Shown: positions 29,286 to 40,708, numbered from the stretch's first letter. The stretch: DNA of 64,000 nt from Gammaproteobacteria bacterium RIFCSPHIGHO2_12_FULL_39_24 (GCA_001802455.1 MGXZ01000011.1:1-64000); one strand, 5' to 3'. The notes: a model not told the origin generated them from the sequence alone. A program made the numbers and translations.

Positions 29286-29564
29286 ATGAAGTCCGTTCTT
29301 AAAAAATTCACTTACTTTATCCTGCTACCCGTTCTCATCACGCTCATTGCATTAAGTTATTGTCTCTTTTTTCCCAGTGAAAAACCAACCGACCCCACTC
29401 ATCTCAGCATTTCACTTCAACCGGTCACCGTCAAAGAGCAGCAAGACCTAATCATCGCCCAAGAACAAACTGAAGGCGTGCTTGAAAGAGGGCCGCTGGT
29501 GTTAGAAATGAATGCAACCGATGCGCAAGCACGTATATTGAATTTGTCGAAAAATAAAAATTAA
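29286..29564 (+). CDS. Short membrane-anchored protein of unknown function
   Basis: The protein (92 residues from ATG 29286, AGGG 8 bases upstream) has one N-terminal hydrophobic segment (about 12-30) and a polar remainder (IAQEQTEGVLERGPLVLEMN). It is probably anchored in the inner membrane with its C-terminus in the periplasm. No family is recognised. Its end overlaps the convergent ribF stop by 4 bases. Confidence 0.6.
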   Translation: MKSVLKKFTYFILLPVLITLIALSYCLFFPSEKPTDPTHLSISLQPVTVKEQQDLIIAQEQTEGVLERGPLVLEMNATDAQARILNLSKNKN

Positions 29565-30472
29565 AATTTACTTTTTGCGTAATCTACATCTTTTTGAATC
29601 TGCGCTACCAATTCATCCACAGAATCAAACCGCAATTCATCACGAATTTTTTCCAAAAATTCAACTGTGATGCGTTGTCCATAAATCATTTTATCAAAAT
29701 CAAATAAAAACACTTCGAGCAATATTTTTTTTCCATCGAATGTCGGACGATAGCCCACACTCGCCACACCCGGCAATGGGTGATCAACAAGGCCATGCAC
29801 TTGTGTTACAAAAATTCCCATCAGGGGCACTCGCTTGCGTTGCAAATGAATATTCGCTGTTGGAAAACCCAACGTTCTGCCAATTTGATCGCCGTAAGAA
29901 ACTTTGCCCGTCAAACAAAATGGGCGATGCGTAAGCGCATACGCCATTTTAAAATCACCTTCATGCACCGCATCTCGCATGCGTGAGCTACTAATGCGAT
30001 CACCGCGATACAATAATTGCGAAATCGCTTCTACTTCAAAATCAAATTTTTTACCCAGTATTTGCAGCAATTGCACATCACCTAATCGTTTTGCGCCAAA
30101 ACGAAAATTATCACCAATAATTATTTTTTTAACACCCAGTTGATTGACTAAAATTTTTTCCACAAAATCTTCGGCTGATAATGCAGCTAATGGTGCGTTA
30201 AATCGCATCGAATAAAAATAATCCACACCGTATTTGTTAATGGCATTCCACTTTTCGGAAAAACGCATTAATCGTGGCGCAGGTGACGCCGGTAAAAACA
30301 ATTCGGTGGGATGAGGTTCAAAAGTAATTAACGCAGAAGGTAGTTGTAAGTGGCGGGAATCGGCAATGAGCGTTTCAATCAGACGTTGATGACCCAAATG
30401 CATGCCGTCAAAATTGCCAATAGTAATCACAGAGTGCAATTGCTGTTGCAATAAATCACGAATCAGTTTCAT
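29561..30472 (-). CDS. ribF: Bifunctional riboflavin kinase / FMN adenylyltransferase
   Basis: The 303-residue protein has the FAD synthetase domain first (TIGNFDGMHLGHQRLI near 16-31 and ISSSRMRDAV for the nucleotide) and the riboflavin kinase domain after (GRTLGFPTANIHL near 187-199). It converts riboflavin to FMN and FAD. It follows murJ after 22 bases in the same direction, the common murJ-ribF order. Confidence 0.96.
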   Translation of the reverse strand: MKLIRDLLQQQLHSVITIGNFDGMHLGHQRLIETLIADSRHLQLPSALITFEPHPTELFLPASPAPRLMRFSEKWNAINKYGVDYFYSMRFNAPLAALSAEDFVEKILVNQLGVKKIIIGDNFRFGAKRLGDVQLLQILGKKFDFEVEAISQLLYRGDRISSSRMRDAVHEGDFKMAYALTHRPFCLTGKVSYGDQIGRTLGFPTANIHLQRKRVPLMGIFVTQVHGLVDHPLPGVASVGYRPTFDGKKILLEVFLFDFDKMIYGQRITVEFLEKIRDELRFDSVDELVAQIQKDVDYAKSKF

Positions 30473-30494
30473 CTGACTTATCTCACGTTCTCAC

Positions 30495-32033
30495 TCAATT
30501 CGGCGATCTAAACTGTCTTAAACGCACACCCATCGCGCCCAGCGTGAGAAAATAACTTAACACGCCAACGCATAGAATAAAAAACAAATGAATAATACGC
30601 GTCATTGGCGCCCATGTTAACCACGGCGTGAGAGATCCTGCTAGAAAATAAATCAAGCATGCCATCACCCCATTCGCAACGATCAGCTGTACGATTGTTT
30701 TTTGCCATAATTTGGTAGGTAGATAAATATTTCTGCGAACCAGTAAAATCCACAATAACGACGCATTCACAATCGATGCCAGTGATGTTGATAATGCCAA
30801 TCCAGCATGCTTGAGCGGGAAAATTAAAATTGCATTTAAAATTAAATTCACACCAACTGCAATCACGGCAATACGAACCGGTGTTCCAATATTTTGTCTT
30901 GAATAAAAACCAGACGCGAGAATTTTAATTAACATAAATGCAGGCAATCCTACTGAAAATGCACGCAAACTTTTTGCGGTCATAATCACATCATGATTAC
31001 CAAATTTTCCATAATGAATTAATGTTGACAAGATTGGGCCAGATAAAACAAACAAACCCACTGCAGCGGGCATGCCAATAAATAATGTGCATCGTAACGA
31101 CCAATCCACTGTTTGAGAAAATAACTGTTCATTTTTTTCAGCATGGTTGCGAGATAAATACGGCATTACCACCGTTGCTAACGCAACACCAATAATTCCC
31201 AATGGAAAATAAATTAATCGATCAGAATAATATAACCAAGAGATACTCCCTTGCGGCAAAAATGACGCAAAAATATTATCGACCAACAAACTAATTTGTG
31301 CGACGGAAACACCAAACAAGGCAGGCAGCATTCGTTTCATAACACGAATCACACCCGGATCGCGAAATCCCCATTTCAAGCGTGGAACCAGATTTATTTT
31401 TTTTAAAAAAGGAATTTGAATAAATAATTGCGCAAAACCCCCGATTATCACACCCCACGCCAATGCATAAATTGGATTGTGTGTATGCGGTGCCCATAAT
31501 AATGCAACACCAATTAATGCGATATTTAATAGCACCGGTGTAAATGCTGGCGCTGCAAAAACACCAAATGTATTTAAAATGGCGCCCGCCAATGCAGTTA
31601 ACACAATTAATAATAAATATGGGAACATAATTCGTATCATGTGTTGCGCAAGAAGATAACGTGCAGGATCATGAATAAATCCAGGTGCAAAAATCATAAT
31701 TAAAACAGGTGAAAAAATTTCAGCTGCTATGACGACAACAGAAACAATGATAGCTAGTGTTCCAGCGACATGGTCAACAAACGCTTGTACCGTTTCAGAT
31801 GATTGTGTTGCACGTTGCTCCGCTAAAATAGGCACAAATGCTTGTGAGAATGCACCCTCACCAAACAAGCGGCGCAAAAAATTCGGCAAACGAAATGCCA
31901 CCACAAACGCATCGAATAATTCGCCCGCACCAAAAATACTGGCCAAAATAATATCGCGTGCAAATCCCATGATACGCGATAGCAATGTGAATACCGCAAC
32001 CATGGAAGTCGATTTTACTAATTTTTGTGACAT
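30495..32033 (-). CDS. murJ: Lipid II flippase MurJ
   Basis: The 512-residue protein has about 14 membrane segments and begins KLVKSTSMVAVFTLLSRIMGFARD. It carries GEGAFSQAFVPIL near 57-69, QISLLVDN and ASGFYSRQNIGTPVRIA, all typical of MurJ/MviN. It flips lipid-linked peptidoglycan precursor. GAGA lies before the ATG. The DNA upstream (32034-32478) has no convincing gene. Confidence 0.96.
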   Translation of the reverse strand: MSQKLVKSTSMVAVFTLLSRIMGFARDIILASIFGAGELFDAFVVAFRLPNFLRRLFGEGAFSQAFVPILAEQRATQSSETVQAFVDHVAGTLAIIVSVVVIAAEIFSPVLIMIFAPGFIHDPARYLLAQHMIRIMFPYLLLIVLTALAGAILNTFGVFAAPAFTPVLLNIALIGVALLWAPHTHNPIYALAWGVIIGGFAQLFIQIPFLKKINLVPRLKWGFRDPGVIRVMKRMLPALFGVSVAQISLLVDNIFASFLPQGSISWLYYSDRLIYFPLGIIGVALATVVMPYLSRNHAEKNEQLFSQTVDWSLRCTLFIGMPAAVGLFVLSGPILSTLIHYGKFGNHDVIMTAKSLRAFSVGLPAFMLIKILASGFYSRQNIGTPVRIAVIAVGVNLILNAILIFPLKHAGLALSTSLASIVNASLLWILLVRRNIYLPTKLWQKTIVQLIVANGVMACLIYFLAGSLTPWLTWAPMTRIIHLFFILCVGVLSYFLTLGAMGVRLRQFRSPN

Positions 32034-32478
32034 ATGGATCTCACATTATAAACGTGCATTAACTGACATCTCATCTTGCGTCGCTCTTAAAACGTTCTTC
32101 ACTCAAAAACGCTTGAAATAGCATCTACTATACCCAACGGAAACGAAGATGCGAACCGTTACATCCTGCTTTCATTCGTTTGCATTTAAAGAAGTGAGTG
32201 CATTTTTTGAATTTTTCTTCAAAAGCCGAGGAGGTGCCATGATGTGATTTCCCATTTGTGCAGATCGCTTGCGATCGAAGAAATAGGATCACATCACGTG
32301 CGGATTCCCCGCAGATGTATACAATAAAAATTCACAACAATAAACGAACGGATGTAAGATCAATTATTCGCATTTTGAAGTGTAATGGGTATATTCCTGC
32401 ACATTTTTTCATTCAGAACGTTTTAATATCTCGCAATCTGAGCGTCATTTAGCGCACGTTTATAATGTGAGGTCTATA
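32034..32478. other. Gene-free stretch with nested inverted repeats
   Basis: No convincing gene is seen. A set of nested inverted repeats is present: TTACATCC (32159-32166) with GGATGTAA (32350-32357), TGATGTGAT (32240-32248) with ATCACATCA (32288-32296), and GATCGC (32263-32268) with GCGATC (32271-32276). It could be a structured RNA, a decayed mobile element or a bidirectional terminator. The short plus-strand ORF at 32258 has no ribosome binding site and looks spurious. Confidence 0.5.
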
Positions 32479-32937
32479 TTATTTATTCACCATCAAATAA
32501 AAAACACCCATCAACGACAAAAATGTAGGAATACTGACTATCCACCACCATCGGTAACATCGATAATATTGTTCACTCAATGGCGCATTATTTTGGAATG
32601 CGTCAAATGCAAGATCTCTACACCGAATTTGCAAATACACCACAACAAACCAATAAAATGCCGCAATCACATACCCCACCACCGAAAACACAACCCATGG
32701 CAAAAAAGGCGAATAACCTTTTATACCCAACAACATCATTCCTGTAAAAAATTGTACGACGGCAGATGATCCTGTAAAAATCCAATCAACAAAAACCACT
32801 TGTTTTGTCACACCCGCAATTAATTTAATGTTTTTTTGTTGATTAACACAAAACATATAAAACGCCGTACCCAATCCAGTGCCCAATAAAATGGCGGAGC
32901 TAATGACATGCAGAATTTTAATCCAAAAAAATAACAT
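32479..32937 (-). CDS. DUF2269-like membrane protein
   Basis: The 152-residue protein has four membrane segments with conserved histidine- and tryptophan-bearing helices: WIKILHVISSAILLGTGLGTAF near 5-26, VDWIFTGSSAVVQFFTGMML near 50-70, and RWWWIVSIPTFLSLMGVFYLM at the end. This matches the DUF2269 family; no function is known. Its start overlaps the end of the next upstream gene by 20 bases, and the two are probably one unit. Confidence 0.75.
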   Translation of the reverse strand: MLFFWIKILHVISSAILLGTGLGTAFYMFCVNQQKNIKLIAGVTKQVVFVDWIFTGSSAVVQFFTGMMLLGIKGYSPFLPWVVFSVVGYVIAAFYWFVVVYLQIRCRDLAFDAFQNNAPLSEQYYRCYRWWWIVSIPTFLSLMGVFYLMVNK

Positions 32938-33376
32938 GATCGTTCACTCTCCACAGCCATGTTTGTTGCGTCACTGCATCATGAATAATCATGAAAAATA
33001 AAATGATCATGATCACATTGAGGCAATAAAATAATTTTCGATAATTAAAATTATCCCGATGACGATTACGATATTTAATCCACACCAGAAAAAACCAAAT
33101 GATACTGACCACGCATAAAGCAAAATAGACAATCGTAATCCAAGGTGTATGAAATGACAACCGATGATAATGCACCATAAAAGTGCCAGTAAGAAATTGC
33201 AATAAAATAATAAAGAAAATAATCCAATCGATCGTTAAGCTTGTTTTTACCGCATAACGAAGCATGATTGGATTTTTTTGTCTGAGACTACCGCTGATAT
33301 ACACAAACGACGCCACCAACAATCCAAATAAACCGACACCGGACATCACATGAATAAATTCAATCAAGGGCGCCAT
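32918..33376 (-). CDS. DUF2269/CopD-like membrane protein, paired with the next gene
   Basis: The protein (152 residues from ATG 33376) has four membrane segments and the pattern of its neighbour: FIHVMSGVGLFGLLVASF near 5-22, IDWIIFFIILLQFLTGTFMV, and a final IIHDAVTQQ. The two probably arose by duplication and may form a heteromer. GGAAGGAGC lies upstream; GTG 33397 is an alternative start. It is divergent from rpsT. Confidence 0.7.
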   Translation of the reverse strand: MAPLIEFIHVMSGVGLFGLLVASFVYISGSLRQKNPIMLRYAVKTSLTIDWIIFFIILLQFLTGTFMVHYHRLSFHTPWITIVYFALCVVSIIWFFLVWIKYRNRHRDNFNYRKLFYCLNVIMIILFFMIIHDAVTQQTWLWRVNDHVIFLD

Positions 33377-33482
33377 GATAAAAATTGCTCCTTCCACTGC
33401 TGAAACAAAATCACATTGACAAGACTAACATAAAACGGCAAAATTTCGCCTCTTACTCATTTTTCTTTATTGGAGCATTTTC

Positions 33483-35028
<1,546 letters not shown>

Positions 35029-35071
35029 GTTTTAATACCTCTTTACACACTTGCTTTTGCTTCTGTTGTAA

Positions 35072-35383
35072 TTACGCTTGTACTTTTGTAATTTTAACTT
35101 CAGTAAAATACTGACGATGACCCGCCTGTTTCATGTGATGCTTACGACGTCTGAATTTGATAATACGTATTTTATCCGCGCGAGCGTGTTTTACCACTTC
35201 AGCCTGCACTTTTGCACCGTTCAACATGGGTGCACCAAAACGTACGTTTTCACCTTCGCCAACCATTAATACGCGATCGAAGTCCACTGTGTGACCTGTT
35301 TCCGCTTCTAATTTTTCCACTTTCAGTGTTTGCCCTTCAGCGACACGGTATTGTTTGCCGCCTGTTTCAATAATCGCATACAT
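35072..35383 (-). CDS. rplU: Ribosomal protein L21
   Basis: The protein (103 residues from ATG 35383) begins [18 protein letters not shown] and has [15 protein letters not shown] near 79-93. AAAGGGTTG lies before the ATG. The longer reading from 35488 adds 35 non-conserved residues. It is divergent from ispB, an arrangement seen in E. coli too. Confidence 0.97.
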   Translation of the reverse strand: MYAIIETGGKQYRVAEGQTLKVEKLEAETGHTVDFDRVLMVGEGENVRFGAPMLNGAKVQAEVVKHARADKIRIIKFRRRKHHMKQAGHRQYFTEVKITKVQA

Positions 35384-35501
35384 GATTTCAACCCTTTCAT
35401 AATACAAAACCTTCAAAGAGCGAGCATTGTAGGCAAAATATTCGACGCCCGCAAGTTTTTTTACGCTTGACAGTCCACTATGACACACCTAGCATACGCC
35501 A

Positions 35502-36524
35502 ATGCAAAAAATCAACACCGTCATTGAAAACAATACTGATACCTTGGATACCTTGCAAAACATTCGTTTGTTGGTAGCTGAAGATCTGACTCATTTTGAT
35601 CTGCTCGTTCAAGAGGAACTCGCTTCGAGCGTGCCATTAACACGTGAAATCACACAGCATATTTTTAAAACGAAGGGCAAACAACTTCGACCGCTCCTGC
35701 TCATCTTATCTGCCCATGCTTTTGCCGCTGGAAAATCACTACAAAAACGTCACCTTGAATTAGCAATCGTTATTGAATTTGTTCATACCGCAACATTATT
35801 ACATGATGATGTCGTTGATCTTTCTGAATTGCGTCGCGGAAAAAAAACAGCGAATGCGATTTGGGGGAATGCGGCCAGTGTGCTAGTCGGTGATTTTTTA
35901 TATTCACGCGCATTTCAAATTTTAGCACGACATCAACACACTGAAATCATGCAAGTGTTGTCTGAAACAACGAATTCGATTGCTGAAGGCGAAGTATTGC
36001 AATTAATGAATCAACACGATGCTGATTTATCCGAAGAAAATTATTTTTATGTTATTACGCAAAAAACAGCGCGATTATTTTCAGCGGCCAGTAAAATTGG
36101 CGCGATATTAGAAAATACATCATCCACTCATCAACAAATGATGTTAACTTATGGTTTGCATTTGGGTATTGTTTTTCAAATCATTGACGATGTTTTGGAT
36201 TATGAATCGTCAGAAAAAATAATGGGAAAAAATAGTGGTGATGATTTACGCGATGGAAAAGCAACGCTCCCTTTAATTTTTGCCATACAAAAAACAACAC
36301 TTGAAAAATCAATTTTAATCAAAAATGCCGTAAAACAAGGCGATATTGCAGCGCTGGAAAAAATCGCAATCATTTTACAAGAAACAGATGCATTAATTGC
36401 AGCAAGAAACAAAGCAAAAGAACACGCGGCACTGGCAATACATGCATTAAAAAAAATTCCAGAATCAACCTATCGCAACGCGCTGGAAGACTTGATTCAA
36501 TTTGCTTTGTTGCGGTTGTATTGA
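35502..36524 (+). CDS. ispB: Polyprenyl diphosphate synthase (IspB type)
   Basis: The 340-residue trans-isoprenyl diphosphate synthase has both aspartate-rich motifs: LLHDDVVD near 99-106 and FQIIDDVLDY near 226-235. KGKQLRPLL precedes the first. IspB makes the side chain of ubiquinone. Position divergent from rplU is as in other gammaproteobacteria. Chain length cannot be read with certainty. Confidence 0.94.
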   Translation: MQKINTVIENNTDTLDTLQNIRLLVAEDLTHFDLLVQEELASSVPLTREITQHIFKTKGKQLRPLLLILSAHAFAAGKSLQKRHLELAIVIEFVHTATLLHDDVVDLSELRRGKKTANAIWGNAASVLVGDFLYSRAFQILARHQHTEIMQVLSETTNSIAEGEVLQLMNQHDADLSEENYFYVITQKTARLFSAASKIGAILENTSSTHQQMMLTYGLHLGIVFQIIDDVLDYESSEKIMGKNSGDDLRDGKATLPLIFAIQKTTLEKSILIKNAVKQGDIAALEKIAIILQETDALIAARNKAKEHAALAIHALKKIPESTYRNALEDLIQFALLRLY

Positions 36525-36612
36525 AAGTTGCACTAAAAAGTGGACGTGGTAACATCATCAAATCTACCGCGACCGCCTCGATTTTGTTGTGAGCAAATGC
36601 GAAGTAACGATT

Positions 36613-36632
36613 CGGAGTGTAGCTCAGCTTGG
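36613..36632 (+). pseudogene. Truncated copy of the tRNA-Pro(CGG) 5' end
   Basis: CGGAGTGTAGCTCAGCTTGG is identical to the first 20 bases of the intact tRNA at 36742. The match stops in the D loop and the sequence departs into hairpin-rich DNA (36633-36741). No 3' half is present, so it cannot be a tRNA. Confidence 0.8.
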
Positions 36633-36717
36633 GTTTTTTGCGAGCAAGCGCAGCAAAAAACGGGTAACAGGATGTTACCCGGGGTGCAATAACGACGAAG
36701 ACAACTGTAGGCACAGG
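36632..36717 (+). other. Hairpin-rich segment between the tRNA fragment and tRNA-Pro
   Basis: Two perfect stems follow the fragment: GTTTTTTGC with GCAAAAAAC (about 36633-36661) and CGGGTAACA with TGTTACCCG (about 36661-36681). A third, GGCACA with TGTGCC, lies just beyond (about 36711-36727). It may be a structured RNA or the remnant of an element that entered near the tRNA. Confidence 0.5.
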
Positions 36718-36741
36718 GAATGTGCCGTATACGACTTCAAA

Positions 36742-36806
<65 letters not shown>

Positions 36807-36815
<9 letters not shown>

Positions 36816-37868
36816 TTTTTTAATTGCTCCTTCCGCTTCAATCAAGTGACGTAATTTTTTAAGACCTTCGATTTGTAATTGTCGTACCCGTTCGCGCGTT
36901 AATCCAATGGCTTCACCCACTTCCTCCAGTGTGCCACGATCATATCCCTGCAAACCAAAACGCCGCAAAATGACCTCACGTTCACGCTCATTCAGCGTTG
37001 AAATCCACTGCGTCATATGCACTTCCAAATCAGCTCGCTGAATCAAATCAGATGGATCAACATTATTTTCATCTGCAATGACATCCACTAATGTTTTTTG
37101 ACTATCTTGCATCACTGGCGTATCAATCGAAATGGTGTCCGGCGCAAGAGATAACGCTTCACGAATTTCTTCTACTGGTTTATCGATCATTTCTGCAATT
37201 TCTTCTGGCGTTGGCTTATGATCCAACTGCGCTGCCAATTTTTTTCCTGCGCGCAAATAAATATTTAATTCTTTAATGACATGAATAGGCAATCGCACTG
37301 TACGACTTTGATTCATGATCGCGCGCTCAATCGTTTGACGTATCCACCATGTGGCATACGTTGAAAATCGAAATCCGCGCTCAGGATCAAATTTTTCAAC
37401 TGCTGTCATTAATCCTAAATTGCCTTCTTCAATTAAATCTAAAAATGCGAGACCGCGATGGCAATAATGCCGCGCAATTTTAACCACCAATCGCAAATTA
37501 CTTTCAATCATTTTGACGCGTGCCGCCTTAATTCCTTTTTTTACATCGCGCGCAACGCGCAACTCTTCTTTTGCGGTTAATAAGGGCTTATAACCCAATT
37601 CACGCAAATAAATATACGTAGGGTCTTTAGTTTCCCATGATGTCGTTTCTTGATCCACTTGTTTTTTTTCAAGAGGATCATTTGATCCGCTTAACGCATT
37701 ATTCTGATTTTTATTTTTTCGCAAAGAAACCACACGAAATTGTTTTTTTTGCTTCGTGATTTTTATTTTCTTCGCTTTCTTAACGTTCTTTTCTTTTTTT
37801 ATTTTTTTATTTTTTTTTACTATCAATTTTTTTCTCACAGCAGAAACATCCTTGTTTGAAGATTTCAC
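36807..37868 (-). CDS. rpoS: RNA polymerase sigma factor RpoS
   Basis: The 353-residue sigma-70 family protein has region 1.2 ([20 protein letters not shown] near 88-107), region 2 ([36 protein letters not shown]), region 3 and region 4 ([18 protein letters not shown]). KPLLTAKEE and the nlpD neighbour point to RpoS rather than RpoD. The N-terminus (about 13-44) is unusually lysine-rich. The start overlaps nlpD by 4 bases. The stop lies inside the tRNA-Pro gene on the opposite strand. Confidence 0.95.
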
Positions 37869-38605
37869 AGGTACTTCAATGGATTCACTGGAATACCATC
37901 ACGACGAATTTCAAAATATAACAGCGTATGACCGGCATCATTCTGCCCCATACGTGCTATCACGGTTCCTGCATGAACTCGCTCCCCAACCCGAACTAAA
38001 TTTCGTTGATTGAAGGCATAAGCACTTAAGTAACTTTCATTGTGCTTGATAATAATCAGATTACCATATCCTCGCACGCCATCTCCACTATAAACCACCG
38101 TCCCCGATGCCGCTGCGCGAATAGGTGAACCCAAACGTCCCGCAATAGAAATACCCGGATGACCTATTTGGCTTCTAGAATAACCTTGAATAATCCGGCC
38201 TCGTGTTGGCCAATTCCAGCGTGAATTAAGAATAACATGCTGCCACTCAGCATGCGGTTTTTTCTGAATAGTTTGCGGCAATTGACGCGTCAACTGTGGT
38301 TGTGGTTGTTGGGATTTCATTTGTCCTGCTGGCGTATAAGTCATCACCAAATGCTGACCTGGCGTCACTGTATAAGGAGGATTCAAATGATTGGCTTCCG
38401 CCAACAAACGGTAATCTAATCCGAAAGACCAAGCAATGGAGTAAATGGTATCACCTTGTCGCACAACATAACGATTTGACTCGGGTCGAGCTTGATACCA
38501 CGCGTTCACAACAGGCGCGATCGTATCATCGCTACAACTCATCAACAGGTTTTCACAACAAAACAATAACAATAAAAAGGCAATTCGAACCGACAAGGAA
38601 AACAT
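37865..38605 (-). CDS. nlpD: NlpD, LysM and LytM-domain lipoprotein
   Basis: The 246-residue protein has a signal sequence with lipobox LMSC (Cys 24), a LysM domain ([29 protein letters not shown], about 45-74, named in part) and a C-terminal M23 fold (about 130-246). The M23 metal ligands are not conserved ([16 protein letters not shown]), as in activator-type NlpD, which turns on amidases during division. It precedes rpoS in the usual surE-nlpD-rpoS order. Confidence 0.93.
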   Translation of the reverse strand: MFSLSVRIAFLLLLFCCENLLMSCSDDTIAPVVNAWYQARPESNRYVVRQGDTIYSIAWSFGLDYRLLAEANHLNPPYTVTPGQHLVMTYTPAGQMKSQQPQPQLTRQLPQTIQKKPHAEWQHVILNSRWNWPTRGRIIQGYSRSQIGHPGISIAGRLGSPIRAAASGTVVYSGDGVRGYGNLIIIKHNESYLSAYAFNQRNLVRVGERVHAGTVIARMGQNDAGHTLLYFEIRRDGIPVNPLKYL

Positions 38606-38608
38606 GGT

Positions 38609-39358
38609 TCATCCTCTCAAGCGTTTCACCCAGCTGGATAGCACATCGAATGCTTCATAATGTGTTAAATCAACCCGCAATGGTGTTACCGATACTTTTC
38701 CTTGTCGAATGGCGTAAAAATCCGTACCCACTCCCGAATCTTGTTCCGCTCCTGGTGGACCAACCCAATATACTGTGTGTCCACGTGGATCAATTTGTTT
38801 AATCGTGGGTGCGGCCCGATGTCGGGTTCCCAAACGCGTCACTTCATATCCTTGTAATTCTTCAAACGGCACATCTGGCACATTCACATTTAAAATAGTT
38901 GCAGCAGGTAGCGGCTCTTTCAAAATATGATGAATTAATTCACAGGCCACTTTGGCAGCGCATTCATAATGCTCATCACCCGCCAACGACATGGCAATCG
39001 CCGGTAATCCCAAAAAACGCCCTTCCATCGCAGCAGCAACGGTACCGGAGTACCACACATCATCACCTAAATTGGAGCCAGCATTGATTCCCGTGATCAC
39101 CATGTCTGGCATTATTTTTAATAAACCAGTAATCGCCACGTGCACGCAATCCGTTGGCGTGCCTTCAACGCTGACCGAACCATTTTCCAAGGTTTTTAAG
39201 TGCAGCGGCGCAGTTAATGTCAGTGAGTTGCTAGCCCCACTTCGATTTCGATCCGGCGCTACCACATCCACCGTTGCAAATTGTTTGATCACTTTAGTTA
39301 AAGCAATAATGCCTTTCGCGTACACACCATCATCATTTGAAATTAAAACACGCAACAT
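38609..39358 (-). CDS. surE: 5'/3'-nucleotidase SurE
   Basis: The 249-residue protein begins MLRVLISNDDGVYAKGI with the metal-binding DD at 9-10. It has APDRNRSGASNSLT and TGINAGSNLGDDVWYSGTVAAA, all SurE motifs. It removes phosphate from nucleoside monophosphates and matters in stationary phase. pcm, often between surE and nlpD, is missing; nlpD follows after 3 bases. Confidence 0.96.
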   Translation of the reverse strand: MLRVLISNDDGVYAKGIIALTKVIKQFATVDVVAPDRNRSGASNSLTLTAPLHLKTLENGSVSVEGTPTDCVHVAITGLLKIMPDMVITGINAGSNLGDDVWYSGTVAAAMEGRFLGLPAIAMSLAGDEHYECAAKVACELIHHILKEPLPAATILNVNVPDVPFEELQGYEVTRLGTRHRAAPTIKQIDPRGHTVYWVGPPGAEQDSGVGTDFYAIRQGKVSVTPLRVDLTHYEAFDVLSSWVKRLRG

Positions 39359-39470
39359 AATTTTTACCTTAAAAAAATAATTAATTTATTCTACCTGAAA
39401 TACTAGATTAATTTTAGAAAAGTTTGTAGGATGGCGCGTTTTGAAAACAACGCTAAAAAAGGAAAATCAC

Positions 39471-39647
39471 ATGAAATTATTTGATGTTGATGGCAAAAAC
39501 CAACGACGTAAACATGCCGCTCAGAGAAACTTTCAACCAACTGCCACGCAAATAGGACGAACAGCAAAAGAAAAAGAAAAAGAATACAATGAGATGGGGC
39601 TCACATCGCAAGAAACCTCGGTACGACACGTACATTTCGGATGCTAA
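39471..39647 (+). CDS. Small hypothetical protein
   Basis: A 58-residue charged ORF (MKLFDVDGKNQRRKHAAQ at the start, KEKEKEYNEMG in the middle) has AAGGA about 9 bases before the ATG at 39471 and a hairpin after its stop. It has no membrane segment and no family I know. It is divergent from surE and convergent with ispD. Confidence 0.5.
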   Translation: MKLFDVDGKNQRRKHAAQRNFQPTATQIGRTAKEKEKEYNEMGLTSQETSVRHVHFGC

Positions 39648-39661
39648 TTTTTTCAAATCCA

Positions 39662-39684
39662 CGCCAATATCTTAAATATTGGCG
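39662..39684 (+). terminator. Hairpin after the small hypothetical gene
   Basis: CGCCAATAT (39662-39670) pairs with ATATTGGCG (39676-39684) around a 5-base loop, between two converging genes. CTGTTTAAATT follows, a weak T tract. It could end both transcripts. Confidence 0.6.
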
Positions 39685-39688
39685 CTGT

Positions 39689-40366
39689 TTAAATTAATTT
39701 TTCCGCTAATCTTAAATCCTCCGGAAAAGTAATTTTAATATTATTGGTATTACCCAAAATCATTTTGGGTTGTAATCCGGCGTATTCTATTGCGCTGGAT
39801 TCATCCGTTACGATTTTATTTTCTGATAAGGCTTTTTCAATCGCCGATTTTAATAATTGATACCGAAAACATTGTGGTGTTTGTGCTTGCCAAATGTCAG
39901 CACGCGAAATCGTTTCAGTCACATCGTTATTGTTGTCTACTTTTTTTAAGGTATCCACGACGGGCAATCCCAACAAACCACCCACAGGATGATTTTTTAA
40001 TTCAGCAATGAGTCGTGTAATGTCTTCTGATGGTAAACAGGGGCGCGCGGCATCATGCACTAATACAAAATCAGATGGATCTGCGAAATCCGATAAAAAT
40101 TGCAAACCCAGCAACACAGAATGCACGCGTTCTTTTCCGCCGATTGCGGTTAATACTTTTTCTGGATGCGCTAATGACAACGTTGGCCACCAATGATCTT
40201 GTGCATTTAACACGACAACGACTTTTTCAATTTCTGTGACTGTAGACAATAAATCGATAACGCGTGTTAAAATGGGTTTATTTTTGAGAGATAAATATTG
40301 TTTTGGTTTATCAGCATGAACACGAGCGCCAATACCCGCGGCGGGAATAATGGTCCAGTATTTCAT
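39689..40366 (-). CDS. ispD: 2-C-methyl-D-erythritol 4-phosphate cytidylyltransferase
   Basis: The 225-residue protein begins with the cytidylyltransferase motif IIPAAGIGARVHADKPKQYL and has LVHDAARPCL and QTPQCFRY. It is the third step of the MEP pathway. It follows ftsB, as is usual; ispF, often fused or adjacent, is not present. Confidence 0.96.
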   Translation of the reverse strand: MKYWTIIPAAGIGARVHADKPKQYLSLKNKPILTRVIDLLSTVTEIEKVVVVLNAQDHWWPTLSLAHPEKVLTAIGGKERVHSVLLGLQFLSDFADPSDFVLVHDAARPCLPSEDITRLIAELKNHPVGGLLGLPVVDTLKKVDNNNDVTETISRADIWQAQTPQCFRYQLLKSAIEKALSENKIVTDESSAIEYAGLQPKMILGNTNNIKITFPEDLRLAEKLI

Positions 40367-40390
40367 GATTTTCGTTATCCGTGCTTCAGT

Positions 40391-40425
40391 TATCAGGTAT
40401 CAGGTATCAGGTATCAGGTATCAGA
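40391..40425. repeat. Heptamer tandem repeat (TATCAGG)4
   Basis: Four exact TATCAGG units (40391-40418) are followed by TATCAGATAACT. They occupy the short gap between ispD and ftsB. The word set resembles the (ATCTGTT)4 array at 11585 and the GATAACAGATAAC at about 33764-33777. Confidence 0.85.
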
Positions 40426-40429
40426 TAAC

Positions 40430-40702
40430 TTATTTTTTCACCACCTGATAAAAAACCTCACCCTTTTTCACCATCCCTAAATCATTACGCGCCCTGGCTT
40501 CAATCGCCGCATTACCGCTTTGCAAATCTTTAACTTCAGCAATCAATACTTGATTTTGTTGGTCAAGTTGCGTGTTAATTTTTTGTTGCTTGGCAATGCT
40601 ATGTTTTAATTGCCACACTGTTTTCATACCGCCATCAGAAAACCAAAATTCGTATTGCAACAACACCAATAAAATTAACAATGCACCGAAAATCATTTTC
40701 AT
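40430..40702 (-). CDS. ftsB: FtsB, divisome membrane protein
   Basis: The 90-residue protein has an N-terminal membrane helix (about 3-18) and a coiled coil (KHSIAKQQKINTQLDQQNQVL, about 33-53), ending ARNDLGMVKKGEVFYQVV, which is typical. With FtsL and FtsQ it controls septal synthesis. It follows eno after 6 bases in the conserved eno-ftsB-ispD order. Confidence 0.94.
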   Translation of the reverse strand: MKMIFGALLILLVLLQYEFWFSDGGMKTVWQLKHSIAKQQKINTQLDQQNQVLIAEVKDLQSGNAAIEARARNDLGMVKKGEVFYQVVKK

Positions 40703-40708
40703 ATTTGC

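Noticed and set aside
32240-32296. CRP-type site (TGTGA...TCACA)
   Set aside because: The half-sites are about 40 bases apart, far more than the 6 of a CRP site.
32258-32452. 64-codon plus-strand ORF between murJ and the DUF2269 pair
   Set aside because: No ribosome binding site, composition unlike real genes, and it runs through the nested inverted repeats.
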